From positions 372,001-436,000 of the forward strand of contig NW_026014884.1 in NCBI RefSeq assembly GCF_020379485.1: 64,000 nt of DNA, in the 5' to 3' direction. Source of the DNA: Brassica napus. Lineage: Eukaryota; Streptophyta; Magnoliopsida; Brassicales; Brassicaceae. The notes under the pieces were generated by a model. It was given only the letters and a program-made list of their open reading frames with translations, did not search any database and was not told where the DNA came from. The translations under genes were made by a program, and so were the position numbers. Shown here piece after piece: positions 19,838 to 29,943 of this stretch (the first letter of the stretch is position 1; every line of letters begins with the position of its first letter).

Positions 19838-22800
19838 ATGGATTCAAACTATCTCAACATGGAAATGAAGCACAGATCTAGTACAACCATGGAGCTTGAA
19901 GAAGAGAGAGATGGCGATTGGTCAAGATGGGCAAAGAGAGCTTTGGAAAGCTGTGGGTTATGGAGTAGTCATGGAAAGGGGAAACCTTTCATGGAAATGG
20001 CTACTGAAGAAGGTCAGACAAGAGGTCTGAAGCTGGGAAATGAAGTTGTTCAAGGAAACACTACAAGGAGTGAGATTGAAGCAACTTTAGGCAAGTCCAA
20101 GCTTGTGAGAGTCATTGAGGACAGAGGGGTGATCCATGGCTTGAGACAAGGAAAGGATGAGTGTTATCAGCTTGTGGGAAGGCTGAGAGAAGTATGGTCA
20201 GAGCTAGATGTGGTGAAGACACACACATCAAATCCGAGATGTTGTCAAGAAAGGAGGAAGCAAGATGTGATCTTCAGCTTCCTTATGGAAGAGGTATGTG
20301 AGCTTGTTAAATATACATATGATGTGTGGGAAATAAACAGGAAGCCAGAAAGATGGAAGGGAGGTACAAGCTGTAAGAGAAGAGCATGGAGAAAGGATAG
20401 CGAGTCTGAGCACTTAAGTGACAGGATGAGTGTAATCTTGAAGAGAATCAAGGATGTACTTCAGCAGATGGTTATAGGAGAGTGTTCATACTCAGCTTAC
20501 ATGGGAGAGACAGTAGGAGACAGTGCGGACATGAGAGGAATGGATACCAAGAGGGCAGATGAGTTTGTGACAAAGAAGGAATGGGATGAGTTGGTTAAGC
20601 ATGTGTATGCTTTGGCTACGACCCGGAGTCTGGGTGCTCCTGCCAAAGCATCCACATCTAAACCCATCATCATTGATTCTGGAGCAACACACCACATGAT
20701 CAGTGACAAGAGACTAATCAGTGAGGTTAAAGCAGCAACAGGGAGTGTCATGATAGCCAATGGTACCAGGATCCCAATAGAAGGAGTGGGAAACCTCAAG
20801 CTGTTTGAGAAGAACTCCACTGCCTTCTACCTACCTCAGTTTACATCCAATCTAATCTCAGTTAAGAAGGCTACAGTTGATCTGGATTGTCAAGTGGTTT
20901 TCAGACCAAATGAAGTTGAGTTCCAGGATTTAAAGACTGGAAGAGTTATTGGCAGAGGAGACAGCAAGCATCAGCTCTATCATCTCCAAACAACTGAGGC
21001 GCCTAGTCTTGTGGAGTCTGTGTGTTTAAGCAGCACAACGGATAGATGTGATAATCTCACATGGCATGCAAGGCTGGGACATCCTCATGCCAAGGCAATT
21101 GAACTGATTCTACCAAGTATGGCGTTCAATCACTTGGAGTGTGAAGCCTGTATACTTGGAAAGCACTGTAGGACGGTCTTCCCAACATCAGAGACCAGAT
21201 ATGAGAATTGCTTTGATCTGGTGCATTCAGACGTGTGGACAGCTCCCTGTATGTCTAGAGACAGCCATAAGTACTTTGTGACCTTCATTGATGAGAAGTC
21301 CAAGTACACATGGATCACCATGATTCCCTCCAAAGACAGAGTCCTGGAAGCCTTCATGAACTTCCAAGCATATGTTACTAACCAGTACAATGCCACTGTG
21401 AAGATTCTGAGGTCTGATAATGGAGGAGAATACACTAGCAATGCTTTCAAGAGTCATCTTGCAAAGCATGGGATTGTGCAACAAACTAGCTGTCCTTACA
21501 CACCACAACAAAATGGGGTGGCTGAGAGGAAGAACAGACATTTGATGGAGGTTGCGAGATCAATAATGTTCCACATGAATGTCCCTAAGAAGTTTTGGAG
21601 TGATGCTGTTCAGACTGCTTGCTATCTCATCAATAGAGTGCCAACACGTGTCTTGAAGAAACTGTCTCCCTTTGAAGTATTAAACAAGGCCAAGCCACAC
21701 ATAGATCATTTGAGAGTCTTTGGGTGCTTATGTTATGTGATGATTCCCGGAGAAAGAAGGAACAAGCTAGAAGCAAAGAGTACTAAAGCTATGTTCATTG
21801 GGTACTCAATCACTCAGAAAGGGTACAAGTGCTATGATCCAGCAACCAGGAGAGTGTTGGTGTCTAGAGATGTTAAGTTCATAGAGACCAAGGGGTATTA
21901 TGAAGAAAAGAATTGGAAAGACTTGGAAGATCTGTCTCAAGAACCAAGAAACATGGCAGAGAATCTGAGGAACATATTGGAAAGGCTTGGGGTAAACATG
22001 TCCCATGATAAGGTTAGAGAACCTGAAAGAACAACTCTCCTTGATCATGAGGGGGGAAATGAGTCTGAATCAGGAGTGCAAGAGCAGCACCAAGGGGATT
22101 CAGGTCATCATGATCAAGTGGTGACACAAGAAGTAGAGAATTTTCCTCAGGTCAGTGTGGATGAGCAAGGAGAGGTTCATGATCAAGAGGAGGTGAGTGA
22201 GACAGAACCAGAGGGTCACGCAGAGGTTCATACTGAGGAACAGGTTCAACCATTGAGGAGGAGCACACGGATAAAGAGGGATGCTTCCAACTGGGTAAAC
22301 ACGAGAGTGTACTACAATGCCCAGGCTGTGGAGCATCCTTCTCAAGCTGTGTGTTCCTTTGCTGAGTTTCCAGAGGAGCATCATGCCTTTATGATTAGTC
22401 TGGATGAGAGTTATGTACCAAGGACTTATGAAGAAGCTATGTTAGACAAGGAATGGAAAGAATCAGTGGGAGCTGAAGCAGGTGCTATGATCAAAAATGA
22501 TACATGGTATGAGAGTGAGCTGCCTAAGGGAAAGAGGGCTGTATCTAGTAGATGGATCTTCACAATCAAGTATCTAGCAAATGGACAGATTGATAGGAAG
22601 AAGACCAGATTGGTTGCAAGAGGGTTTACACAGACCTATGGAGAGGATTACATTGATACCTTTGCACCAGTAGCTAAGCTACATACAGTTCGGATTGTGT
22701 TGTCCATTGCAACAAACTTGGAGTGGGATTTGTGGCAGATGGATGTGAAGAATGCTTTCTTACAAGGTGAGCTAGAAGATGAGGTATACATGCTTCCTCC

Positions 22801-23965
22801 TCCTGGTCTTGAGCATCTAGTAAAACCAGGAAATGTTTTGAGATTGAAGAAGGCAATCTATGGGCTGAAGCAGTCTCCTAGAGCTTGGTACAGGAAGCTG
22901 AGTACAACCCTGAATGGCAGAGGATTCAGGAAGTCTGAACTGGATCATACACTCTTCACTTTGGTTACTCCATCAGGGATCATTGTGATACTGGTATATG
23001 TGGATGATTTGATTATCACAGGGAGTGATAAGGCTGGGATTAAAGCCACTAAAGAGTTCCTCAAGTCTGTGTTTGACATCAAAGACTTGGGAGAGATGAA
23101 GTATTTCTTGGGGATTGAGATATGCAGATCCAAGGAGGGTTTGTTTATGTCTCAAAGGAAGTATACAATGGATATGCTAAAGGAGACTGATGTACTTGGA
23201 GGAAAGGTAGCAAAGACACCTCTTGAGGAGGGGTATAAGGTTTTGCGTGAGGGGGAGGTTGAAGAGAAGCAGTTATTTAAGGATCCTAAGCTATACAGGA
23301 AGATGGTTGGCAAGTTGATCTACTTGACCATCACACGGCCAGATATATGTTTTGCAGTGAACCAAGTGAGTCAGCATATGCAGGCGCCAAAGGTACATCA
23401 TTGGAAGATGGTTGATAGGATACTGAGGTATTTGAGTGGCACGCCTGGTCAAGGAGTTTGGATGGGTTGCAATGGCAGTACGGAAGTGGTTGGGTATTGT
23501 GATGCTGATTGGGCAGGAGATAGAGTGGACAGGAGATCAACTACTGGATATTGTACATTCATTGGAGGGAACTTGGTTACTTGGAAGAGTAAGAAGCAAA
23601 AGGTTATCTCTTGTTCAAGTGCTGAAGCTGAGTATAGAGCCATGTTGAAGCTGACAAACGAGTTGGTGTGGATCAAGGGGATCTTGAAGCATCTAGAGAT
23701 TGAGCAGAGTACTCCTATGACTATGCATTGTGATAATCAAGCAGCTATCCACATTGCCTCCAACTCAGTGTTTCATGAGAGAACAAAGCACATAGAGGTG
23801 GATTGTCATAAGGTGAGGCAGATGATTATCTTAGGAGTGATTATGCCATGTTATACAAGGAGTGAAGATCAGCTTGCAGATGTGTTTACCAAGGCAGCGA
23901 GATTGAAGACAATGGAGTCCATACTATCCAGGCTTGGACTCATTGATCTTACTCCCAGGAGCTGA
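19838..23965 (+). CDS. E6 Gag-Pol polyprotein, unbroken, no CCHC knuckle (1,375 aa)
   Basis: The pol part is a standard copia set. Protease DSGAT starts at D280. The integrase HHCC site is near 410-437, with the triad D465, D527 and E563. RT YVDD begins at about 1054, and RNase H has YCDADW, SSAEAEY and HCDNQ. The Gag part (1-270) is about 140 residues shorter than in E4 or E5. It keeps recognisable traces of the family (LREVWSEL, QERRKQDVIFSFL) but has no C-x2-C-x4-H-x4-C knuckle anywhere; residues 165-190 are instead basic. The frame has no stop or shift, and the LTRs are only about 1% diverged, so a copy with this Gag moved recently. It may use Gag supplied by group A elements, or bind RNA through the basic stretch; both are inferences. 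Confidence 0.94.
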   Translation: MDSNYLNMEMKHRSSTTMELEEERDGDWSRWAKRALESCGLWSSHGKGKPFMEMATEEGQTRGLKLGNEVVQGNTTRSEIEATLGKSKLVRVIEDRGVIHGLRQGKDECYQLVGRLREVWSELDVVKTHTSNPRCCQERRKQDVIFSFLMEEVCELVKYTYDVWEINRKPERWKGGTSCKRRAWRKDSESEHLSDRMSVILKRIKDVLQQMVIGECSYSAYMGETVGDSADMRGMDTKRADEFVTKKEWDELVKHVYALATTRSLGAPAKASTSKPIIIDSGATHHMISDKRLISEVKAATGSVMIANGTRIPIEGVGNLKLFEKNSTAFYLPQFTSNLISVKKATVDLDCQVVFRPNEVEFQDLKTGRVIGRGDSKHQLYHLQTTEAPSLVESVCLSSTTDRCDNLTWHARLGHPHAKAIELILPSMAFNHLECEACILGKHCRTVFPTSETRYENCFDLVHSDVWTAPCMSRDSHKYFVTFIDEKSKYTWITMIPSKDRVLEAFMNFQAYVTNQYNATVKILRSDNGGEYTSNAFKSHLAKHGIVQQTSCPYTPQQNGVAERKNRHLMEVARSIMFHMNVPKKFWSDAVQTACYLINRVPTRVLKKLSPFEVLNKAKPHIDHLRVFGCLCYVMIPGERRNKLEAKSTKAMFIGYSITQKGYKCYDPATRRVLVSRDVKFIETKGYYEEKNWKDLEDLSQEPRNMAENLRNILERLGVNMSHDKVREPERTTLLDHEGGNESESGVQEQHQGDSGHHDQVVTQEVENFPQVSVDEQGEVHDQEEVSETEPEGHAEVHTEEQVQPLRRSTRIKRDASNWVNTRVYYNAQAVEHPSQAVCSFAEFPEEHHAFMISLDESYVPRTYEEAMLDKEWKESVGAEAGAMIKNDTWYESELPKGKRAVSSRWIFTIKYLANGQIDRKKTRLVARGFTQTYGEDYIDTFAPVAKLHTVRIVLSIATNLEWDLWQMDVKNAFLQGELEDEVYMLPPPGLEHLVKPGNVLRLKKAIYGLKQSPRAWYRKLSTTLNGRGFRKSELDHTLFTLVTPSGIIVILVYVDDLIITGSDKAGIKATKEFLKSVFDIKDLGEMKYFLGIEICRSKEGLFMSQRKYTMDMLKETDVLGGKVAKTPLEEGYKVLREGEVEEKQLFKDPKLYRKMVGKLIYLTITRPDICFAVNQVSQHMQAPKVHHWKMVDRILRYLSGTPGQGVWMGCNGSTEVVGYCDADWAGDRVDRRSTTGYCTFIGGNLVTWKSKKQKVISCSSAEAEYRAMLKLTNELVWIKGILKHLEIEQSTPMTMHCDNQAAIHIASNSVFHERTKHIEVDCHKVRQMIILGVIMPCYTRSEDQLADVFTKAARLKTMESILSRLGLIDLTPRS

Positions 23966-24107
23966 GCCCCTTAACCATGGAGTCTCCACTCTTTTTCCCT
24001 CATCAAAGTTTTATCCCAATGGGTTTTCTTTGGTGAGGTTTTTAATGAGGGAGGTCTTCATGGTTTCCAAGCTTGACTTGTTCCACATGGTCAAGCTTGA
24101 GGGGGAG

Positions 24108-24627
24108 TGTTGAGATGAGGTGATGAGGAGTGGATACATTGATAGAGGAAGAGTATTGGGGTGGTCAGTAAGTTTGGGATTTACCACAGTAACTTTAAAG
24201 TTACTGTGGTAACTAAGTGAAAGGAAGAGAAGTTACCAGGATGGGTTAAATTGGAGTCTAACTGATGTTAATCCTCTCTTATCTTAAGAAGGACGTGGGA
24301 AGAGGATAAGGAAGGGATAAGGGCTTACTTTGACAGCCTGTATGATGCTGGAAAGGAGAGGATGCTTTTTACTAGTGCAAGCATGTGAGAAAGCACAGCC
24401 AAGTGATTCAAAAGGAGTTCCAGCCTGTCCATTGACTCCACATGCTTATACATTTCGAAAACCCTTGTTGCTCTCTCTATTAATACTTGTAAACCTCATC
24501 AGATATTAATTAATGGAGTTTTTGAGTCTCTCTCTCTCTATTCTTTATAATCTCTTAATCTCTTTAATATCTTGATCTGATTATCTCTGATTGTTTGAAT
24601 CATACTCTTAAAACACAAAAGTGTTTA
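24108..24627 (+). repeat. 3' LTR of E6 (520 bp)
   Basis: It begins after the polypurine tract CTTGAGGGGGAG and ends GTGTTTA before the target duplication TGCCC. It contains a perfect 32-bp palindrome at 24181-24212, with TTACCACAGTAAC arms around TTTAAA. Confidence 0.93.
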
Positions 24628-26276
24628 TGCCCAAGCTGTGGAGCATCCTTCTCAAGCCGTGTGCTCCTTTGCTCAATATCCAGAAGCACATTGCGCTTTC
24701 ATGGTAAACTTGGATGAGAATCACATCCCAAGAGACTATGAAGAGGCAATGAAGGATAAGGAATGGAAGGAATCAGTAGGAGCTGAGGCAGGAGCTATGA
24801 TAAAGAATGATACATGGTATGAGAGTGAACTACCAAAAGGGAAGAAGGCAGTGTCTAGTAGATGGATCTTTACAATCAAATACAAGGCTGATGGGCAGAT
24901 TGAGAGGAAGAAGACTAGATTAGTGGCAAGAGGGTTCACTCAGACATATGGGGAGGATTATATTGAGACATTTGCCCCTGTAGCTAAGCTACACACCATT
25001 AGGATTGTTCTAAGCTTGGCGGTTAATCTTGGATGGGGATTGTGGCAAATGGATGTAAAGAATGTATTCTTACAAGGAGAGCTTGAGGATGAAGTCTACA
25101 TGTATCCTCCACCAGGTCTAGAACATCTAGTGAAGAAAGGGAATGTACAGAGGTTAAAGAAGGCTATCTATGGCTTGAAGCAATCACCAAGAGCGTGGTA
25201 CAACAAGTTAAGCACAACCTTGAATGGACGTGGCTTCAAGAAGTCAGAGTTGGATCACACACTCTTCACCCTCACTACACCCTCAGGTATGGTTGCTCTC
25301 CTTGTGTATGTGGATGATATCATTATCACAGGTAGTGATAAGGAAGGTATCAAAGCAACCAAGGAGTTTCTTAAATCCATGTTTGAAATCAAAGATTTGG
25401 GAGAAATGAAATACTTTCTTGGAATTGAGATTTGTAGATCCAAGGAAGGGTTATTCATGTCCCAAAGAAAGTATACACTTGATCTTTTGAAAGGTGCAGG
25501 TGCTTATGGAGGCAAGACAGCAAGGATGCCAATGGAGGATGGCTACAAAGTACCAAGAGAGGGGGAGATTGAAGACATCAAGCCATTTCATGATCCTAAA
25601 CTCTATAGAAAACTTGTTGGCAAATTGATTTATCTTACCATCACAAGACCTGATATATGCTTTGCTGTGAATCAGGTGAGTCAACACATGCAGCTTCCCA
25701 AGGAACATCATTGGCATATGGTGGAGAGGCTGCTAATGTATTTGAATGGCTCGCCGGATCAAGGAGTATGGATGGGGTGCAATGGAAGCACAGAAGTGGT
25801 GGGCTATTGTGATGCAGATTGGGCAGGTGATAGAGCTGACAGGAGATCAACAACCGGCTATTGCACATTCATTGGAGGCAACTTGGTGACTTGGAAGAGT
25901 AAGAAACAGAAGGTGGTGTCATGCTCAAGTGCAGAAGCTGAGTATAGAGCTATGCTGAAGCTTACAAACGAGCTAGTTTGGATCAAGGGCATCTTGAAGC
26001 ATTTGGAGATAAAACAAGACACTCCAATGACAATGCATTGTGACAACCAGGCCGCCATTCACATAGCCTCCAACTCGGTGTTCCATGAGAGGAAAAGCAC
26101 ATTGAGGTTGATTGCCACAAGGTGAGGCAGATGATTGTTCTAGGAGTCATCTTGCCATGTTATACTAGGAGTGAAGATCAGTTGGCTGATGTATTCACCA
26201 AGGCTGCAAGGCAAAAGACAATGGAGTCCATTCATATTAGATTGGGCCTCATTGATCTTGGGAAGAGAAGCAGCTG
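24628..26276 (+). pseudogene. E3 reverse transcriptase and RNase H, frameshifted near the end
   Basis: This resumes the E3 frame after E6 (AQAVEHPSQAVCSF) and encodes a complete RT (MDVKNVFLQGELEDEVYM, KAIYGLKQSPRAWY, YVDD) and most of RNase H. Relatives have NAFLQG where this copy has NVFLQG. A 1-nt deletion near 26090-26095, compared with E4 and E5 (GAGAGGAAAAGCAC in place of GAGAGAACAAAGCAC), shifts the frame and gives a stop at 26123-26125. The expected C-terminus (LADVFTKAARQKTMESIHIR) is still readable in another frame up to the TGA at 26274-26276. Confidence 0.92.
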
Positions 26277-26417
26277 ATCCTCTTAGTCATGAGATCTTTA
26301 CTCTTTTTCCCTCATTAAGGTTTTGTCCCAATGGGTTTTCCTTAGTGAGGTTTTTAATGAGGAAGATCTCATGGCTGTCCAAGCTTAGACTTTCACAAAG
26401 CTAAGCTTGAGGGGGAG

Positions 26418-26984
26418 TGTTGAGATGAGTTGAAGATATGAACATGAAGAGATAAGAAGTGGAAGAGAAGAGGATGAAGAGAATGAGGGGACTTTGGGCA
26501 AGCATGGTACGGACGTCCGTACAAGGCCGTACATGGCCGTACCGTCCGTACCAAATGTCTCGACCAAAGGTTACCTAACCTTGACCAAGTGAAACGGTAA
26601 CAAGCAGATGTTACCTTGAGGGCTTAGTGGAGAGGATCAGACCGTTGAGTGGATAAGGGAAGAGCAAGACAGGCTGTGACAGGCTGTAAAGAGCCAAAGC
26701 ATGTAAGGCTTCCCATCCGTCCATTCAAAAGCGACCCTTGACTCCACATGCTTCAATAGTGCTCCTTTCTTCTCTTGTAAACCCTTATGTCTCTCTTATA
26801 AATATGTAACCTCACTCAGCAATAAGATCAAGCAGTTCTGAGTCTCTCTAATCTCTTAAGTCACAATGATTCTCTCTTTGACACTAATCGGCTCTCAAGT
26901 CTCTTAATCGTTCACAATCTCTTCTAATCTCTACTTAAACTCTCACTTATATTCTAATCACTCTAAGGATCTCTAAATATTATA
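26418..26984 (+). repeat. 3' LTR of E3 (567 bp)
   Basis: It follows AAGCTTGAGGGGGAG and ends AAATATTATA before the target duplication AAATG. It has a CCGTAC array at 26507-26552 and TATAAATA at 26797-26804. The 3' UTR hairpin block lies upstream at about 26300-26360. Confidence 0.93.
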
Positions 26985-26989
26985 AAATG

Positions 26990-28928
26990 GAGACATATTC
27001 TTCAGTATCTTGGTTGGGACCCGGTTGATGAGATAGCAAGCAGTCTGTACAGCATCTCCCCTAAAACGTTTTGGGACATTTGCATGAAACATCATCGACC
27101 TAGCAACCTCCATCAAGTGCCTATTCTTCCTCTCAGCTACACCATTCTGCTGTGGTGTGTAGGGACAACTGGTCTGATGCACAATCCCATGCTTGGCTAG
27201 ATGACTCTTGAAGGCATTGCTGATATATTCACCTCCGTTGTCTGATCTCAGTACCTTCACAGTGGCATTGTATTGTTTAGATACATATGCTTGGAAGTTC
27301 ACAAAAGCTTCTAGCACCCTATCTTTAGATGGAAGCAATGTGAGCCATGTATACTTAGACTTCTCATCAATGAATGTCACAAAGTATTTATGGCTGTCTC
27401 TAGACATGCATGGAGCGGTCCACACATCCGAGTGAACTAGATCAAAGCAATGCCCATAAGTAGTCTCAGATGTTGGGAAAACAGTCCTACAATGCTTTCC
27501 TAATATGCATGCTTCACAATTCAAGTGATTGAATGACATATTAGGGATTATCAATTCAATGGCACGAGCATGAGGATGTCCTAATCTAGCATGCCAAGTA
27601 ATACTATCAATCTTCTCAGCAGTACTACTCAAGCAAATAGAATCAAAGGGATTAGAGGTCTTAGCCAAGTCGAGGTGGTATAGCTGATTCTTGCTGTCTC
27701 CTCTTCCAATAACTCTCCCAGTCTTCAAATCTTGAAACTCAACTTCATCAGGTCTGAATACTACTTGACAATCAAGATCAATGGTAGCTTTCTTCACAGA
27801 TAATAGATTTGAAGTGAACTGAGGCATGTAGAAGGCAGCCGTGTCCTTCTCAAACAGTTTTAGCTTTCCCACTCCTTCTATTGGGATCATGGCACCATTA
27901 GCTATCATAACACTCCCTGTTGCAGCCTTGATCTCACTTATAAGCCTCCTATCACTGATCATGTGATGACTTGCTCCAGAATCAATCACAATGGGTTTAG
28001 AAGCTCCGGATTGTATAGCATGCTTCCTGCTTGCTGCTAAGGCTTGTACTTGTTCCATAAACACTCTCCATTCCTTCCTGGTAATGCGATCATCAGCTCC
28101 ACTCCCTTTCTCCTGCTCTTTTAACACCCCACTGTTTTCTACTGATTCCCCCATGTAGGCTGAGTAAAAACACTCTCCCACAACTCTCTTCCTACCCTTT
28201 CCTATGTTGATAGAAGCTTTGGATAGCATTCTGCACCTCCTCTTCTTCCGGAAGCCCTCACTCCTACTCCCGGTTAGCCTCCATGAGCTCTCACTCCTAC
28301 TCATGGTTAGCTTCTGGAAGCTCTCACTCCTACTCCCAGTTGGCTTCCATGAGCTCTCACTCCTACTCATGGTTAGCCTCTCATCATCTCTCATTATCTC
28401 ATACGCCCTTCTTATAAGCACACAGATCTCTTCCATTTCCGGAAGCTGTTCCCCTCTTAGAACCATCTCCACCAGCCACCCATATGATGACTCCATGCTC
28501 GCCAAGAGCTTCAAGACTGTCGCTTGCTCTTGTGTAGTATCCCCATCCACATGGGATCTCAACCCTTGTAGTTCAACCCACAAATGTTGTAGCTTCCTCA
28601 CATGGATATTGAACCCTTCTCTTCCTGGTTTAACTTCACTAATCACCTTCTTGACTTCATACACTCTCCTAAGACTGATCTTGTTCTCATAAACATCTTC
28701 AATCTTCTCAAGCAGTGTACTTTCTTCAAGACTAAAGCAATTTCCACTTGTTTCCCTTGCTGTCTGATCTTTCTCAGCAGCTTTCCTTTTCAAAGACTCT
28801 TCCTTCTCATGGTTTCTCCAAACTCCACACCTTTTCAGAGTTGTTTTCATTTGTGAGAACCACCCCCACTCATTCCCTCTCTCTTTCTTCTCTTCACGCC
28901 TTGTTGTACCAGATTGAAGCAGCTCCAT
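26990..28928 (-). pseudogene. E2 Gag (SR-repeat type), protease and integrase core
   Basis: On the minus strand the ATG at 28928 (MELLQSGTTRREEKK) opens a frame of about 646 codons that ends where E3 is inserted (LKNMSPF). Upstream in-frame codons reach only a GTG, so this ATG is preferred. Gag has a capsid-like stretch (RRVYEVKKVI, LRGEQLPEMEEICVLIRRAYEI) and then two 22-residue repeats rich in SRSES (28247-28382) followed by a basic KKRRCR. There is no CCHC knuckle. Protease DSGAS, the integrase zinc site and the DDE motifs (HSDVWTAPC, LRSDNGGEY, NGVAERKN) are intact. One conserved FWSDAV is FRGDAV here. The gene is broken by insertions and by the lesions at 1060-2482. Confidence 0.9.
28247..28382 (-). 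repeat. Tandem 66-bp repeat encoding SR-rich units in E2 Gag
   Basis: Two tandem copies encode LTMSRSESSW and TGSRSES units, alternating so that SRSES or SRSEG occurs four times, followed by KKRRCR. The same array is in E8 at 47890-48025. It sits where group A Gags have the zinc knuckle. Confidence 0.8.
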
Positions 28929-29127
28929 TTTCTTTAGCCAAGATCTTCCCTCAAATGCTTCTAATCTCACACGCCAAGCTTAACCACAAGCTAGACCCCT
29001 CTTCTGACCTTGTCAAACGCCTAAAGAGACTCCCTTGAAGCTGACTCTCCAAAAGAAACACCAACAGACACAAACTTGACTTTTAAAGGATCTAGCTCTT
29101 GAAAAAAATCTCAAGAACTCTCAAGAA

Positions 29128-29695
29128 TGTTGAGATGAGTTGAGTATATGGATATGAAGAGATAAGGAGTTGAAGAGAAGAGGAGAAAGAGAATGAGGGG
29201 ACTTTGGGCAAGCATGGTACGGACGGCCGTACCGTCCGTACCAAATGTCTCAACCAGAAGTTACCCAACCTCGACCAAGTGAAACCGTAACAAGGCAGAT
29301 GTTGTTACCTTAAGGGTTTAGTGAAGAGGATAAGACCGGTGAAAGGATAAGGGACGCGCGGTGCCAGGCTGGAACAGGCTGGAAAGCTGAAGCACCTTTA
29401 GTCCAAGATGCCATAAGCATGTGAGGCATCCTGACCAATCATTCAAAAGGCGCCCCTTGACTCCACACGGTTTAATAGTGCTCAGTTCCCTTCTTGTAAA
29501 CCCTTGTGTCTCTCTTATAAATATGTAACCTCACTCATTAATAAGATTAAGCAAGTTTTGAGTCTTTCTCTTAGTCTTTAAATCTCAATGGTTCCATATT
29601 AGACTCATAATCTCATTTCATACTCTAATCTTCTCTAAATCGATTCTAGTCTTTCCTAAACACTCAGATTACTCTAAACATTACTAAAACTGATA
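29128..29695 (+). repeat. 5' LTR of E7 (568 bp)
   Basis: It starts TGTTGAGATGAGTTGAG and ends TACTAAAACTGATA (TG...TA). A GTACGG/CCGTAC cluster is at 29218-29242 and a TATAAATA box at 29516-29523. It is related to the E13 LTR. Confidence 0.9.
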
Positions 29696-29943
29696 TGGTA
29701 TCAGAGCCAGGTTAGTGAGAACCTGAGTTCGTGTTAGGCTCTTTGGAGATTCAAGATTGAAGCTTTGAAGAGTTTGGTTGGTGTTCTTGCGTTCTTGGGA
29801 GGTTCCGGGTATTGTCCGAGTTCAAAGACTAGTTTTTAGTGTGTTGCTGAAGCTGTGAGGTTAAAGACCGAGGCAGTGAGTGTTCTTACAAGTCTTTTAA
29901 CTCAAGATCCAGTTTGTGAAGTCTAGAGAAGTCATCGTTCATC

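Larger units (their letters stand above)
19177..24627 (+). mobile_element. E6: complete copia retrotransposon with a knuckle-less Gag (group B)
   Basis: E6 is inserted in E3 pol with the target duplication TGCCC (19172-19176 and 24628-24632). It has two 520-bp LTRs with TG...TA ends that differ at about five positions (roughly 1%). A perfect PBS is at 19697-19714, followed by a leader (19715-19837), an unbroken 1,375-aa polyprotein, the 3' UTR hairpin (about 23990-24045) and a polypurine tract ending at 24107. The LTRs lack CCGTAC arrays and instead have a TTACCACAGTAAC palindrome. It is structurally complete, but its Gag is strongly divergent. Confidence 0.95.
3666..26984 (+). mobile_element. 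E3: copia retrotransposon carrying E4, E5 and E6 (group A)
   Basis: E3 is a plus-strand element inserted in E2 integrase with the target duplication AAATG (3661-3665 and 26985-26989). Its 5' LTR is split by E4: 152 bp at 3666-3817 and 415 bp at 15687-16101, summing to the 567 bp of its 3' LTR at 26418-26984. The PBS is at 16102, the leader runs to 16306, and the polyprotein is at 16307-19176 and 24628-26276, interrupted by E6. The two LTRs differ at about two positions, so insertion was recent. The polyprotein has a nonsense mutation and two frameshifts, so E3 is not autonomous. Confidence 0.93.
1050..29127 (-). mobile_element. E2: outermost copia element, split by a solo LTR, E3 and E7 (group B)
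   Basis: E2 is a minus-strand element reconstructed from three pieces. Gag, protease and the first part of integrase lie at 26990-28928; the integrase C-terminal part is at 3503-3665 and 1980-2482; reverse transcriptase is at 1060-1975. The breaks are explained by a solo LTR (target duplication CATAG) and by E3 (target duplication AAATG). The leader (28929-29127) is cut by E7. The 5' LTR, RNase H, 3' UTR and 3' LTR are not seen. Its closest relative in the window is E8. As the host of the E3 and E7 insertions it is the oldest layer here. Confidence 0.85.
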
